A stretch of DNA of 64,000 nucleotides from the NCBI RefSeq assembly GCF_016859285.1, contig NC_053419.1, positions 12,242,501 to 12,306,500 of the forward strand, in the 5' to 3' direction. Made by a program: the position numbers and the translations under genes. Under the pieces are notes generated by a model. That model was not told the DNA's origin. It did no database searches and worked only from the letters and a program-made list of their open reading frames with translations. Source of the DNA: Xiphias gladius. Lineage: Eukaryota > Chordata > Actinopteri > Istiophoriformes > Xiphiidae. Positions 37,078 to 49,976 of this stretch are shown in pieces (the first letter of the stretch is position 1; each line of letters begins with the position of its first letter).

Positions 37078-37573
37078 ATTTTGAATGGTGAATACTAAAT
37101 TACAGTCATTTTAGATAACAAAAAATGAAGTTAGAAATGAGAAAATAAGAATTTCAGATCATGAACAGTAATATGATTAGAATGTTATAGAGGTATAATG
37201 AATTAATATAATGGGTTTGTTTTCCCCTTAGTAGCCTATATTTTTTGATCACACTATTGTGACCTTATGTATCATATCTCCATTGTGTAGGGATTTTCAC
37301 AATTGCACTGACTATTTCAACAAGAATGCCAAAATTATTTTGTCAATGATGTGAGGATCGCCGCCATGCTGCCCTTGAAAAAATTTTTTTGTTTTTTTTC
37401 AATTTACTTTGAATGGTCAATATTAAATTACGTTTATTCTAAATGATAAAAACTGAAGTTATAAATTAGAAAATATAAATATCCGCTCGTGAACAGTAAT
37501 ATGATCAGAATGTTATAGTGTATTATTAAATATCATTGTGTCATTTTCCTTAGTAGGTTGTATTTTTAATCAC
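37078..37573 (+). repeat. Diverged tandem duplication (period about 327 bases)
   Basis: Copy one (about 37078-37252) and copy two (about 37406-37573) share TTTGAATGGT, TGAACAGTAATATGAT, AGAATGTTATAG and CCTTAGTAG...TATTTTT..ATCAC in the same order. Similarity continues weakly past each copy. Confidence 0.65.
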
Positions 37574-37779
37574 TTATAATGTAGTATGTCATATTTGTGA
37601 CTCATCATTAAACGATACAGGACTCATCATTTCAGGCACTGTGCTGTAACTAGGCTATAAGCTATATGTCTACTCCTGAGGTTTATTTTTATCCTTCTTT
37701 TAAAAAAAGGGATGTGCTTACGGGCGTCTGACTCTTTTCCTACCGGGTGCCTCGGATGCTTTGATTGGCGGGGACTCCT

Positions 37780-37920
37780 CGCTCCTCATTGGCTAAAGCC
37801 GCCGTGACGTGTGCGTCTCCGCCGGCCGGAGCGGCGCTGAAGCGGCGGCGTGGGGACAGCTGCCCCTGTCCGGACCTCGGCGTCGGACCGGTTTTTCGTA
37901 TGAACCTGTATTACAGTCGT
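37780..37920 (+). promoter_or_regulatory. rusc2: CpG-rich putative rusc2 promoter / 5' non-coding exon
   Basis: A sharply GC- and CpG-rich block in otherwise AT-rich DNA, with TGACGTG (half CRE) near 37805 and several CGGCGG/GGAGCGGCG motifs. It lies 3.3 kb upstream of the first rusc2 coding exon, which itself begins after a splice acceptor near 41115, so a non-coding first exon is needed here or nearby. A second possible alternative first exon lies around 40180-40370 (purine-rich, ending near GT at 40358), but this is weak. Confidence 0.5.
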
Positions 37921-38285
37921 AGACTGCCGGGATAAGGCATCGATTTTAATCGCAGATGTCAAGTAATAGAGCTGAAAATATGAGTTTTCTTATGCACATT
38001 CCACATGAAAGGTGCGTCGAGCACTCGCGTGATTTTTTTTTTTTTAAAGAAATGTTTGGCTGCGTGATTTTGGACTGAACCGCACCTGCAAATCAAAGTC
38101 ACCTGGACGAGGCGGATGGATATCACCTTTGACTGACGACTGTCTTCAAGTAGGAGTTAATATTAAATTGTACCAGGAGATGATCCGGTGATGCTGCAAA
38201 TGCATGGGCGCTTGTTTTTTTTGTGTGTTTTTTTGTAATGTGCTTTCGCTACTTTGGCTTGAAGTCAGTTTTCAACGGTCTCCTG

Positions 38286-38287
<2 letters not shown>

Positions 38288-38328
<41 letters not shown>

Positions 38329-38342
38329 GTGCGTGTGTGTGT
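38288..38342 (+). repeat. (GT)n microsatellite
   Basis: GT units with two C interruptions, followed by a short GA run (to about 38361). A second array, (AC)n of about 15 units, lies at 38481-38510. Confidence 0.9.
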
Positions 38343-38478
38343 GAGTTTGGGAGAGAGAGAGATGCTACTTGTGTCATGGATCGCTCCTTTGGCATGTATG
38401 CACACTAAAATCTCTTTCTCGTCCAACATGTCCCACTTTAACACCTTTTGAATAATTCATTTTCATTATGAAAACCGA

Positions 38479-38512
<34 letters not shown>

Positions 38513-39194
38513 GCCATTTCACCATACACAACGGTTTTCCTCCATGACCTTCCCCACCTCTCTGTCTTGACTCAGGATTTAGGTCGAAGATCAGCTCACG
38601 TTTAACTACTACCGAGTTCTCACTGCAACTTTTCCTCACATCAGTATAGACCACTATGAGCTGTAATGATGCAGTCACGTTACAGAGAGACATCACTGAT
38701 AACAAGCAGCATCATGATCTGAGTCTGTGTCCAAGCAAAACAGACACAACAACACCGCTTGTTCCACAGACTCGTCTCTTCCACAGAGCCACAGCCTCAT
38801 CCTTCATGTGAGATGGCTAACGTGACCCGACAGACATTTCCAGTGAAATAATTCAGTTAATCACGAGCATCTCAGTGTGCTCCAGTACCCAGAGGACAGA
38901 GCTGTATGCCAGAGATATTTATGCTGCAAGCATGAGGGGACTTCCATCCTATCCACTGTGCGGGGAAATTGTTAGTCCTCTGTAGACAGCTAGTCAGTCC
39001 CACTGCCCTACTTTGCTGTGGTATTGAACTACTGAACTGTTGGAAATTAAGCAGGGACGGGAGAAATCAAGATTCAATGCAAAGCGGCCTCACCTTAATT
39101 ATAGTATCATATTACATTACCAGAGACAATAATCTCAATAATTACATGTTAACATACTGATATAAAATGATTTAATGACAAACAAAACTTTTTT

Positions 39195-39335
39195 TTTTTC
39201 CCTTACATTTTTTCCCTCACACCTACACATCCACTAGGAGCAGCTTGGGATTCAGTGACTTGTTCAAGGACAAGACACCAACGCTATGATTAAGGGCCTA
39301 CGTGCTCTACCTCCTGAGCTACAGCCATAAGAAAG
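39195..39335 (+). repeat. SINE-like or composite repeat tail
   Basis: AGCAGCTTGGGATTCAGTGACTTGTTCAAGGACA, then TGCTCTACCTCCTGAGCTACAGCC: both parts follow a common fish repeat with a tRNA-like end. It lies in the non-coding interval between the rusc2 promoter and its first coding exon. Confidence 0.5.
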
Positions 39336-41169
39336 ATACTTTTATGCGGAGCTTTGCAATTCAGTGTCAAACAGTAGTCTGTTTTTTTGGTTTTTTTTTA
39401 AGCAATGGGTTAATGGCTAATCACATTTAAATATAACAATACCTTCAAATTGAGTCATATCTGAAGGAATAAAAACAGACTGTCCGCCAATTTTTAAAAT
39501 TTTTTTTTAAATATTTGTTGTTTGAAATTGGGCTCTACAGAAGGTTCACCCGAAAATGTCGGATGTTGTTATTCTAGCAATGGGATGACAAAGAGGATTT
39601 ACATCGTCATGGTCTTGTGCAACAGATGTTTAGATTGTTTACACGTTATGCCCAGACAGTAGCACACCAGTCTGACAGCCACGAACTGACACCTCTGTAA
39701 CACACAAAGCCCAAACACTGTCTTAAGACAGAAGTTTTTGCATCTAAAATATTTAATTTTCTGAACACGATTTTCAGTCCACTATTAATTTGCAGCTATG
39801 TAATACTGTTGAAGGCAGATATCGGTAACTGGTGGTGGTTGCATCCTAGCAATATTGTTTTTATAACTGATGAATGGATGATTTTCGTCTTTATCCACTT
39901 TGGTTTCTTCTTCTCTATAACTGAATGTCATCAGCACTCTCCAGTGTTTAAATATTTCATTTGCAGAGTTTCCAGATGCTTTGTTATTACTTTTTTACTC
40001 ATTAATAATCTTTGTAGTGGTATTTCATGAAGGGATGAGGATCATTATTATCATACCTGCATGTAGTTTTTTGTTTTGAGCTTGATATGTATACAATCAG
40101 GAGCAATATGTATGAATATGGTAACACGAATTAAATAAACTGATGGGAAAATGTATTTAGTCTTAGCAGTACCAACGGAGCGTGTCTGCAGTGCAGCTGT
40201 CCTAGTTACAGAGCAGCTGAGCAACTGTGAGAGACTGTGGTTGGCCCAGGCAGAGAGGGGAGGAGTTTGTTAATGGTTGACTGAATAATGGAGGGCTGGC
40301 TGTGCTGAGGGCCAGATGCAGACAACACAGTAGGACTTGAACTGGAGGACCAGCGATGTAAAGGGAGCGAGCAGACTCTGACAGCAGTAGCCTGCAGTTA
40401 TGCTTTATGTTTTCATCGTTTTCTGTTCTGTTGGGATGCTCTTACCCCAGAATTAAAGATGAATTTTTTTTTTTAACTAACCACTAAAATCTGTATTTGG
40501 GTCCCTGGGGCAATGAGCCTGTTGTAGCTATACAGCTAGAAAAGCCACTGGTTAATTTTAGCACCTACACAGGTAATGTTTACTCCTTAATCTGTGTTTG
40601 TGATGAGCCCTGGATTACAAAGACCACTAAGAAAAACCCAGGGGCAGGCACAGGGAGATCAGCATAAACAATGCGGATACCAAAAACAGATATATGACTT
40701 ATACGGATATCATTTACATGCAGCATTAATATTTGTCTTCATGGTCTGCACAGAATTCAAAATGTTTTCACTCATATTTAGCAAATTCAGATTTGTTTAT
40801 TATTACACAAACATTTTTGTACTGCTTATAATGTCTGATGAGCCTCAGGAAGTGTGTCAAAGATCCATAAAACCTTTTACTTTTGAATATGTTTTTAATC
40901 TTCGACAACCTAACTGTGAATACGTAGTAGTAATAGTCGTAATTCACTTTCCATTTACTCTATTTTTTTACACATGTAATCTACTATTCTACTCCTGTAT
41001 CCTTCCCGTTGCATAGTTGTGATTATATTTGTGCACCATTGATACCACATTCAAATCAGATTTATCACACATAAAAGTGATTCTCTTCTCTTCTACTCTA
41101 TTCCGTTCTTTCAGGATTTAATTTTAGGAACATGGAGACAGTATCCATGGTCCAACCTCATCAAGCAGT

Positions 41170-44100
41170 ATGATTGGAGCGTCCAGTCTCTCAGGGGACA
41201 CCCTGATAGCGTGTCACTTCCCTGTGGTTCAGCTTCCCACATGGCAACTTCCAGTCCAGGCCTTGTGCAGCTCGGCCAAGAGGCCTGGCCGTCTGTGCTC
41301 AGTAGGCCTGACCCGAGCTGTGTCACTACCAGAGCAAGACTCGCTCGACCGAGAGCATGCCTTCACCGGTGGCCGAAGACATTTTTCCAGCAGCTACAGT
41401 AGTCTCAATGAGGACCGAGCGGAGGAGGAGGGGGCCAGCGACAGCAGCGGGAGATGCGACTCCACCTCGTCACCAGAGGAGACGAGCTCCCATCTAAAGA
41501 AGGAAAGCTCTGAGGGTAGAGGCAGTCTGCGGTCGCGCAACTCATTCCTTCCCAATACAGAGCTAGATGTGGATGAGGAAGATGAAGATAGTGATGGAGA
41601 TAATCTGCACAGATATCATGAGGACTCATCTTTTGTATTGCATGGAAATTCTAATTGGCCACTAAGCAATCATGGCAGAAATTATACAATGCCACGTGGA
41701 GACATGGACAGTGAATGGGGAAATGAAGGGACAATGCTGGGCACTGAGAGTGACCAAGAGTGGCTCTCTAACCAGCCTAACCAGCTGGGCCCAATGCAGA
41801 CTGAATGCCAGTGCTTTCATTTGAACAGATCTGGCATCACCATCAGGGCTTGTGGAGAGCAGGTCTCAGACAGACTGAAGGATAACACGTCCTGCGACAT
41901 CCACAGCCAACACAAATTTTCCCCAGAATTGTTGTCCAACAGTCACACAGAGTATGTCAGCGACTCTTCCTGTAACAGTTCTGATGGCGTCTTGGTTAAC
42001 TTCTGCACTATCTATAACAGGAGCAACAACCCCGCCACGCCTCATGACCTTAGCAGCCCTGCAGTTAACCTTTCTCAATCATGTGAGGGATCTGTGTTCC
42101 TTAACCTCCAACCTGTTCCCCAGACTCTGACCGAGGACCTCCAACAAGATGACATGACAGTTACCTCTCCCCCGAAAGACCAGTCTGACATGGCGCCCTC
42201 TGCTTCCTGCTGGTCTCCTCAGGGCCTCGACTCTAACTGCAACGTTTACTCCATGGAGACGCTAGCCCCAGGTCTCTCTTCTCTGGAGGTATCAGACCTG
42301 ACTGCCTGTCTTCAAAGCCAGGCCACACTGACCATGGGGACCAACCAGAAGTACTACAAGCTTGTGACTTGTGACCTCTCCTCCCAGTCACCCAGCCCAG
42401 CCTGGTCCAGTCTCACCAGCTGCCCCGAGGGTCAGAAGAGAAGCAGCCCCTTCCCTCCCTTTGACCACCTCTTTATTCATCATAAGAAGGAAGGACAACA
42501 CAAAGAAGAAAAGACGGTAACTTTTGAATAAAACAGCCCGTCTGATAGTACTCTATTCTAAACATCGAATTTTACAGGAAAAATATATTTAAAAAATAAG
42601 GTTCGGATGTTTTTGCTGTTCAGCAAAAACCACGTATCCTGAAATTTGGTGATTTGGAATTTTTTAATGTAAACCTAAAGGGTTGGGAAAATTCTCCTGC
42701 TTCGTAAGATAAGTAAACCATTTCAAACCACATTGGATTATCGGAGTGCATTTTCATAAAGCTGAAAAGAGGGCTGTTTTTCTAGATACTTGGGTTTTAC
42801 AGGGCACAACTGAACAACATACACTAACACAGACATGGTATGTATGTTCTGTATTCTAAAGTATGAATATCGCCATCCCTCCAATGAACCATTTGATCCC
42901 TTACATTTTGGAAAACAGCTGCAGAGTACCACGTCCAAAATCCATTTATTAGAAACCTATTAACTTTTTCTGCGACTTGATGGATTAGTGTCAAAAGTCT
43001 TTAATTGTTACGTATCAACAGTTACAACTGCCTACTTAATTACTTATAAGTGAAAAACCCATGAATATTTATTAATGGTTTGCATTATACCCATAAAGCA
43101 TTAGTAAATGATTGTAGCCGTTAGTTGGTTAGTTAAAGTGGTACCAATGGCTTGTTTAAAATTGACTGATTTTGTTGAGTAAACCTAAGGAGTTGTATCA
43201 TTTGTTTTCTATCCCTTTCAGGAGAAAGAGGGTCAGCAAAAGGAAAAGAGGATTTCCTCAGCACAGTGCAGCACTGGGTTTGACTGCTCCCAGTTTCAGA
43301 CCTATGATTACCGGCTTGCCACCACCTCCACTGACAAAGCCCTCTGCAGGAAGAAACAAACAGACAGCATCCGGAACCTCTCCCTAACTCCGTCTTCACT
43401 GTGCCCCAGCCAGTGTAGCCCACATAGCAGCAGTAAATGCCAAGACACAAGTGCTGTGTCCACACAGCCATCTGTGATTCTGGACCAGGAGCACTGTAAT
43501 ACTGACGCTACTGAGAAGGGTAAGACTGGTGAAGACATCTTTTTCTTTGTTGCTAGGTTTTATAAGAAGGAGAACAAATTATGCAAAGATACAATATCAG
43601 AAAAAATGAAAGTTTTTGTTAAGTGCAAAGCTAATCTAACATCTGTTCGGTCTCCTCCTCTTATCCTCTACCTCATTCTAGGCGCATGTTCATTGGAAAA
43701 TGCAGTGGTGCGTTACAGTAAGGCCCAGAGGCCGACCTCGCTGCCCATTCAGCCCTTCATTCTGATTCCCACAGGCAAACCCCAGTCCCAGACCCAACAC
43801 CTGGGCTGTCTTCTGGAACAGTACATAAATCAAAAGAGCAGCAAGTCTGGTATCTCCCAGCCAGGCTTCAAGGGGAAGGGAAAAAGCAGTCAGTGCTTTT
43901 CTAATCTTCAGCCATCACCCATGGGCAGCCACTGCCCCATCTTCCTGGAAGCTCCTTCAAGCTCTGATACCTGCTCCACCTGCACGCCGAGCCCGGAGTG
44001 CTTCCGCCGCAGACACACATGGAGCCAGTCCAGCAGAAGCCAAGGATGTCCGAATCCATGTACATCAAAAAATAGCTTTGATCCATCTCACCCCAACCCA

Positions 44101-47100
44101 AAGCCCAGAGTTCGGGTGCAAGATAGAACAAGCCCGTACTCAGGCAAAACTCAGACTAACAGTTTTTTAAATCTGATCTCAGCCCCAAATCAGTCGAAAA
44201 AATCAGTTGTTAAAATTCCCACCTACCAGGACCTGATTGACCTCACCCCTGAGCAGAGCCATGCCAACCTTAAGCCTGAAAGTCCCCATGAGTCCCAGAA
44301 CCACACTTCCTACCATTCAGTATTCTCTCATACACCACCCACTTTACCCCTAACCACGGATACACATCACCCAAACCTGCAAGGCTCCTTATCTCCTCCC
44401 ACATTCTCACAACCAGAAAAGAAATTCCCACAGTACAGAGCTGCAACTGCTCCCGACTCTGGCCTTTTTCACGGCAGTATTACAGCTGCCCTCTCCTCCG
44501 TAGCTCCTCTCTCGTCTTTGAGTTCTCTGCTCTCCTTGGCTGCCTCTGGGCTTCATCCACAGCAAATCCAGAACTCTGCTGGGTTCAGTGGGAAGCATAG
44601 TCAGAATCAGCACAGTGAATCTCTGATCCTGAGTGACAGGCCACCCACAGAATTCTGCCTCTCGCCCGACACATCATATGAGTCCCTGTCTATCAGCCAT
44701 CTTCAGAGGAGAGGTGAGGGTCAACTAATGATGGATACACTATATTGGTTTGTATAAAACATGAGGTGAAACACAGTATATGACACACATAAGAATTTGA
44801 ATGGAGTAAAAAGTGACTCAGTAGCAGTAACGACTTAAGGATTCCTCCTCGATTGGATTGTCTATCCAGTGATGAGCCGCTGAGAGCAACAATAAAATCT
44901 CACTGTGCTGCAGAAGTGCCTTCAATACCCTGAAGGGGCTTCCTTTCAAACATGACCTATTTTTAACTCTCCCTGCACAAGATTGGCTGAGCCATCTGGT
45001 CTGTAGCCTATGGGAGTGCGACTGCAAGAGGAAGAGAGGGAGAATGATGCAGTAGAAACAGTGTTAATGATTTACAACACACTTAATGATTTTGTATTAG
45101 TGCTACCACACAGGCCACTTGGTGCCAGTGTGATCATATAAATGCAAACCTTTTGTGATGGTTAATCATAGATGGAGGTATTTTCAGCAGCAGTGAAGAG
45201 TCAATGTGGTGCAGCACTGCAGGCAGCACCAACATGCATAAAGAATTTACCGTGACATTTGCAGAGGCTAGCCAGTATGAGATGAAGAAAGGAGGGCAGG
45301 GAGAAAAGCAATTCAATGAGGATCATTGCTGAAACGGAAACCTGGCTATTCCATCTTCGCTTCTCATTCACATTTGCGTTCCTGCAATATGATGAACCTT
45401 AAAAGCATCCTCTCTTCTGACTGTGCATTGACCCAGTTGATGAGGAAATCTTAACAAGTAAATTTTATTTATAATGGAGCCCTTAAAGTAAAAGAAAATC
45501 TGCCGGTGCTGTAAGATAATTTTAACCTGTTTCCAAAACCAATCAGCTTGTTTCAAGAATGTTCTAAAAATTATATCGCTGCACTACAAATCAAAAAAAT
45601 GAATATTGTAGAAGATTCTTGAAACAAGTTGATATGTCCTGGAAACAGGTTAGATTCATCCCACACTGTTAGCAGATTGTTTTTCTGCTTATTCTAAGAA
45701 ATAAGTTGTACACTGAAATTACATTAGATGGGGATTTTTGTTTGTGTTTTTGATCAGCCAAAAGAATGCATGAAGCATCAATTATAACTTCAGCTTGTCA
45801 AAACATCTTTGTTGTCCAATATTTCTAGGTTTGCTCAGGTCTGTGAGCAGGGCGGTGGATTTGATCATGGCTCATTTTGGCAGCAGCAGAGACCCTGACG
45901 AAAAGGTATGAATTGGCACAGCTCAGCACCTTCAGTACTGTGTCTTTCTAGGCCTGGAGTCAAATAACTTGTGTCAGCAGGAAATATACTGTATTTTATT
46001 TATTTCCCTTTGGCACAGATGCGTCTTGGTAACAGCTCTTGGAGTCCCACAATTGCCGGTCTGGTCCTGGAACATTTATGTCCAACGATCCAGAATATTT
46101 TAGAGGACGGGCTTAGGGATCACAAACTGGATCTCATCATCGGGCAGCGCCGCAACCACTCCTGGACTGTGGTGGAAGTCTCTACTAGGATCGGTATATG
46201 TAACTATAGCATAATTGAGTGATGGTGATTCTAAGGAACTGTCATGAATGTACCTTTGGGTCAGTTTGGCAAGCAGTAGCAGATGGCTTTGGCTTGATGT
46301 ACAAGTAGAGCTGCATTGTTTGTGGTACACTGTTGTGGGGTCTTTGATGAACTTTCTTTGATGTCTGTCCAACTCGGCTACAGGTCCATCCACCAGGGTG
46401 CTCCGCAGTCTAGTTTCAAAAATCAAACAGTGTCCCCAGCTCAGTAGCCACTGCATGAGACTGAGAGCATTCATAATGGGCCTGCTTAAGTAAGTACCCA
46501 AATTACCTTTGATAATACTAATGATGCTAAAGAATGCTGATGAAATTACTGTACATAAAAGCCATTGTATCTTTTGATGGTTATTTGCTCTCTTTCAGCT
46601 TGAGAGCTTTGGAATTCTGGCTCAGTCACCTGCAGAGTCAGAAAGGTGAGTGCACCAAATTTTTTTTTTTTTTTTTGCCACACTAGCGTTTTGGCTCTAG
46701 GGATGTAATGTTGGTCGGTCAGTCGGTTGGTTAGTTTGGTCCACCCTGAAATATCTCAGCAACTATTGATTGTAATGAAATGTGGTACCATTATTCATGT
46801 TCCCCACAGGGTGAGGGTTAGACAATACTGTGGTCCAATATATGTGCTTGGTGTTTAGTGCTAATTAGCAAATGTTAGCATGTCGATTCTAAACTTAGAT
46901 AATGAACATGGAAAACACAACTTTCTTAAAATCCACTTGTTTAGTTTGAAAAATCTCAGTTTTCATTTTTTCAGTCATGGCAGGTGAGCAAGCTCCATCT
47001 GCCAAGGAAGACTGTGAGATGTGGTTGAAAGGTCTGAAAAAGTAGACCATGAGTTAAGATTATTTTGTTGTCAGACTACTGTTTCCAAAGTCAAGAATGA

Positions 47101-48270
47101 AATAGGTATGTTAAACTTGTTATTGTGACCATGTTAGCCTGCTGACATTAACATTAGGCTCAAATACACACAGAGCCACAAGCACTTCTTTAAACCCTTG
47201 TTAAATAATTGTTAAATACTTGTTAAAACAAATAATATGTATGTTTGCATCTTTGTGTGTTCCTTACTGTCTCCACAGATGTCGTGACAACATACTACCA
47301 CTCTTGGGGATTCTTGTCAATGTCACTGGGTCGGTGTCAGCCCTTGTTTCAGGAGCTGCTGCTTCTGTTGCAGCCACTCTCTGTGTTGCCCTTTGACCTC
47401 AACTTGCTCCTGGAGCCCCGACTATTACGTAACAGACAGCTGTGTCCTGAGGAGCAGGGTGCCTCTCCACCTACACCATGCTCAGCTCTCCTAGTGACCA
47501 GCTGGCCACTACTGCAAGCCGACAGAAAGGTGGACAGCAGCCACAGCAATCAGCAAACTAAGATTTCACACCAGTTAGGTCATCATTACGAAGAGTCACT
47601 CAGTCCTCTGAATTCAGGTTGCATCAAGCAGCAATGTGGAGGGATACACGTTAACAGTGGTCCATTGTTAGCTCCTATTCCAGAGTGGTGGCCAAAAGAG
47701 TCTGACCTTATGGATGGTGTGGTTGAAGGGGAGGACTGTAGCCAGAATTATGCAGACACTAGGTCTCAAATAAGTATGGACAGAAGGCACAAAGAGAGGA
47801 GGAGAGATGAAGACAATGGGACCCCAGATGTGTCAACTTGTTTCCAGGCGGAGAGTCCTTGTCAGGGTGGGCTGCGCTGGGCCAAACTATTTGGAGCAGC
47901 TGATACTTCCACCAGAGCAGAGACTGTTTCTCAGAGTCACATTGGAGCACAAACCAGAAGGTAAGAACCAGCAATGTGAAATGAAAACATCACAGATTGT
48001 GATTTTCACAGTACTTTAATCTGTGTTTCTCCTTAATCTTGGGCTACTTTTTTCTTGATCTTTTTTTATTTCCTTGTGAGAATGGGATCTAAATTCATGA
48101 AAAGATTTACAATGTAACTCTGTACTCATGACAAATATCTCTTTATGATTGGTTTCAGGCGACCATCACAGTGGCTTCATTTGGACAGATCTCGGTTTGG
48201 ACTGTTGGCTCAATCCATTAGGTCAATGAAACTAGTAGGAGCAAAAATTGACAAAAACAAGGACTTCTGA
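41170..48270 (+). CDS. rusc2: RUN domain-containing adaptor RUSC2 (iporin), form without SH3 domain
   Basis: RUSC2 is a vesicle-trafficking adaptor (Rab1/Rab35 and AP-4 partner in mammals). Nine coding exons join in phase to 1,291 aa (human 1,516): 41170-42516, 43222-43519, 43682-44713, 45829-45905, 46019-46193, 46384-46489, 46599-46645, 47279-47960, 48159-48270. Conserved blocks: [13 protein letters not shown] (8-20), acidic run (about 133-144), [15 protein letters not shown] (about 260-274), [13 protein letters not shown] (about 395), [16 protein letters not shown] (about 558), EFCLSPD, then the RUN domain (about 893-1045), and LRWAKLFG and [10 protein letters not shown] near the end. The large middle is low complexity, as in the family. 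The protein stops at [10 protein letters not shown], where mammalian RUSC2 goes on into an SH3 domain. Two upstream ATGs (41133, 41148) hit a stop at once, so the start is 41170. Neighbour cimip2b matches the human order. Confidence 0.93.
45494..45685. mobile_element. Fold-back repeat (MITE-like) in rusc2 intron
   Basis: Left arm about 45494-45560 and right arm about 45613-45682 are imperfect inverted copies: AACCTGTTTCC...CTTGTTTCAAGAA on the left answers TTCTTGAAACAAG...GGAAACAGGTT on the right, and the match continues outward through AATCTGC. I recall similar sequence as a frequent fish repeat, but the family name is not known to me. Confidence 0.6.
46688..47190 (+). repeat. Dispersed teleost repeat in rusc2 intron
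   Basis: Contains the phrases GAAATATCTCAGCAACTATTG, ATTCATGTTCCCCACAGG and AGTGCTAATTAGCAAATGTTAGCATG, then TGTTAGCCTGCTGACATTAACATTAG and CAGAGCCACA. I recognise these as parts of a repeat family very common in percomorph fish. The copy is broken by unrelated sequence in the middle. A search against a fish repeat library would confirm it. Confidence 0.5.
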
Positions 48271-48847
48271 AAACTTCACCCTCTCTGGTTGGAGGACAGA
48301 TTAGGGCCTATTAACTGTAATAACTGTCTTAACTGCATGATAATACACTGGGCTAAATCACACTGCTGAACTGATCTGAAAATACATAAAATAGAAGAGA
48401 TTAACAAAGAATAACAGTTTTGGCAATGGCCCAGATTCATCAAGCTTTCCGTTGCACCAGCTATTCATAAATCCAATACTAAGTTTGAGTGTTCCTATGT
48501 TCTTAGTAACTATCGCATAGTTTCAAACTATATTACTAATTGGGTTACACCATTAAAACTCAAGAAATGTTTGTTAAAAACTTTCAAACGCATTCAACAG
48601 AAAGTCACTTCAGCATCAGAAGTTGTAGCATAACTGCCAAAAATATATTGCCAAAGTATATATTACACTTAAATGCTAATCCTCTGCAAATGTTAGTATT
48701 ACATTTTTTCTGTTTTTTTAGATCCTCACACATGGAGAAACATGTCTTTCAGTTAGTAGTATATTCCCAATAGTATATAATCCCAGTTTACATCATTCTT
48801 AAACAGCATTTTGAATAAGTGTCAGGTCAGATATATCAACCTAATTC

Positions 48848-48887
48848 CATATGACCTGTTTAGATTCCCATCTAAACAGGTCATATG
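48848..48887. repeat. Perfect 18-bp inverted repeat (hairpin) in rusc2 3' UTR
   Basis: Left arm CATATGACCTGTTTAGAT (48848-48865) and right arm 48870-48887 are exact reverse complements, separated by the four bases TCCC. On the plus-strand transcript this would form an 18-base-pair stem with a tetraloop. Confidence 0.95.
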
Positions 48888-49794
48888 TTAACTAGCAAGC
48901 TAACATTAGTTTTGTCAGTCGGTTCGGTTAGCTATGCAGCATTTACACCTGGCAGTTAGTGGGCGTTAATATTTAGAGATAGCTATTCCCTATGTAAGAG
49001 GTAGTTTGTGTGGTGCAACCTTTTTTTTTTTTTTGCAATAGCACTCTGGAATAACCGTAAGTAGGGGCTTCTGTATCTCTCCTTTGTATTTCTTGTAGGA
49101 GAATATCAATCATAAAATGTTAATACTGACCTGCTATAGACTGTTGGACATTCATGTGTTGCAAAATTATCCATTTCTCATATGTCACTGTCAGTTTCTC
49201 TATAGTGTAATCTCATCGATAGTTGAAAAAAAAAAAAAATCATGCAATACACTGTTACTGGTGCCAAATATGCCACACACCAGCCTCTCGTAGTGCACTG
49301 TCAGTGATGTTTTTATTTCTAGTAAAATGTTTTTATGAGCAAATTCCTAGCATGGATTTACTGTAGGTGCATGGGTTAACAAACATACCAAATACAACTA
49401 TAGGTGCTCCAGTCTTTATTAGATCTCTTAACTTCCAGTTAAATTTTTTATAGCTGTAGTGTAAGCTTCTAGAAATTTTCCTGCACTGGAATTTTAAATT
49501 TGTGAAATTGTTTGATATAAGCAGTAGTATGTCTTCCAGTGAAGTTTGTTATTTTGCACAAATATAAGCCATCTTGTGGCTGTCTTGGGTATTTAAATGT
49601 GTGTAAGGTATATTTTGATAGACTGGTGGTTAGATACAAAGGAGGAAAGACTAGAAAATTTATTCTCCTCATTAGTTGAATGGAGAATTTTTAATGTCTG
49701 CACTAATATGAAGTCTGTTAAATTATGCCACCCACAATTATTTTTTCAGCCTCTGAATGCTTCCTCTAATGCCCTGTGACAATCAAACTCTGTC

Positions 49795-49800
49795 AATAAA
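49795..49800 (+). terminator. rusc2: Likely rusc2 polyadenylation signal
   Basis: AATAAA about 1.5 kb after the rusc2 stop, followed by TG/T-rich sequence. The 3' end falls about 160 bases before the stop codon of the opposing gene cimip2b. Confidence 0.6.
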
Positions 49801-49957
49801 GACATAATATATTTATCTGTCGTCTTTTTGTATGCCAAGTGCAAAAATGTATATTAATTTGCCAAAATATTTGTAATTCAGCACAAATTGTTCTCATGGG
49901 AATGTGAGGACTTCCTGATAAATTATTAGATTTGACTCATCATGCCAGTAATGATCA

Positions 49958-49963
49958 TTTTAT
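49958..49963 (-). terminator. cimip2b: Likely cimip2b polyadenylation signal
   Basis: AATAAA on the minus strand 14 bases past the cimip2b stop codon, giving a very short 3' UTR. Confidence 0.55.
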
Positions 49964-49976
49964 TGAGGTGATGGTT

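Noticed and set aside
41170-42531. 453-residue single open frame as a complete gene
   Set aside because: The last four residues read into the intron past a good donor at 42516/42517; the exon joins in phase to 43222 and the result matches RUSC2.
43456-44757. 433-residue open frame as a separate gene
   Set aside because: It spans two rusc2 exons and the short intron 43520-43681, which happens to be open in this frame, and then reads past a donor at 44713.
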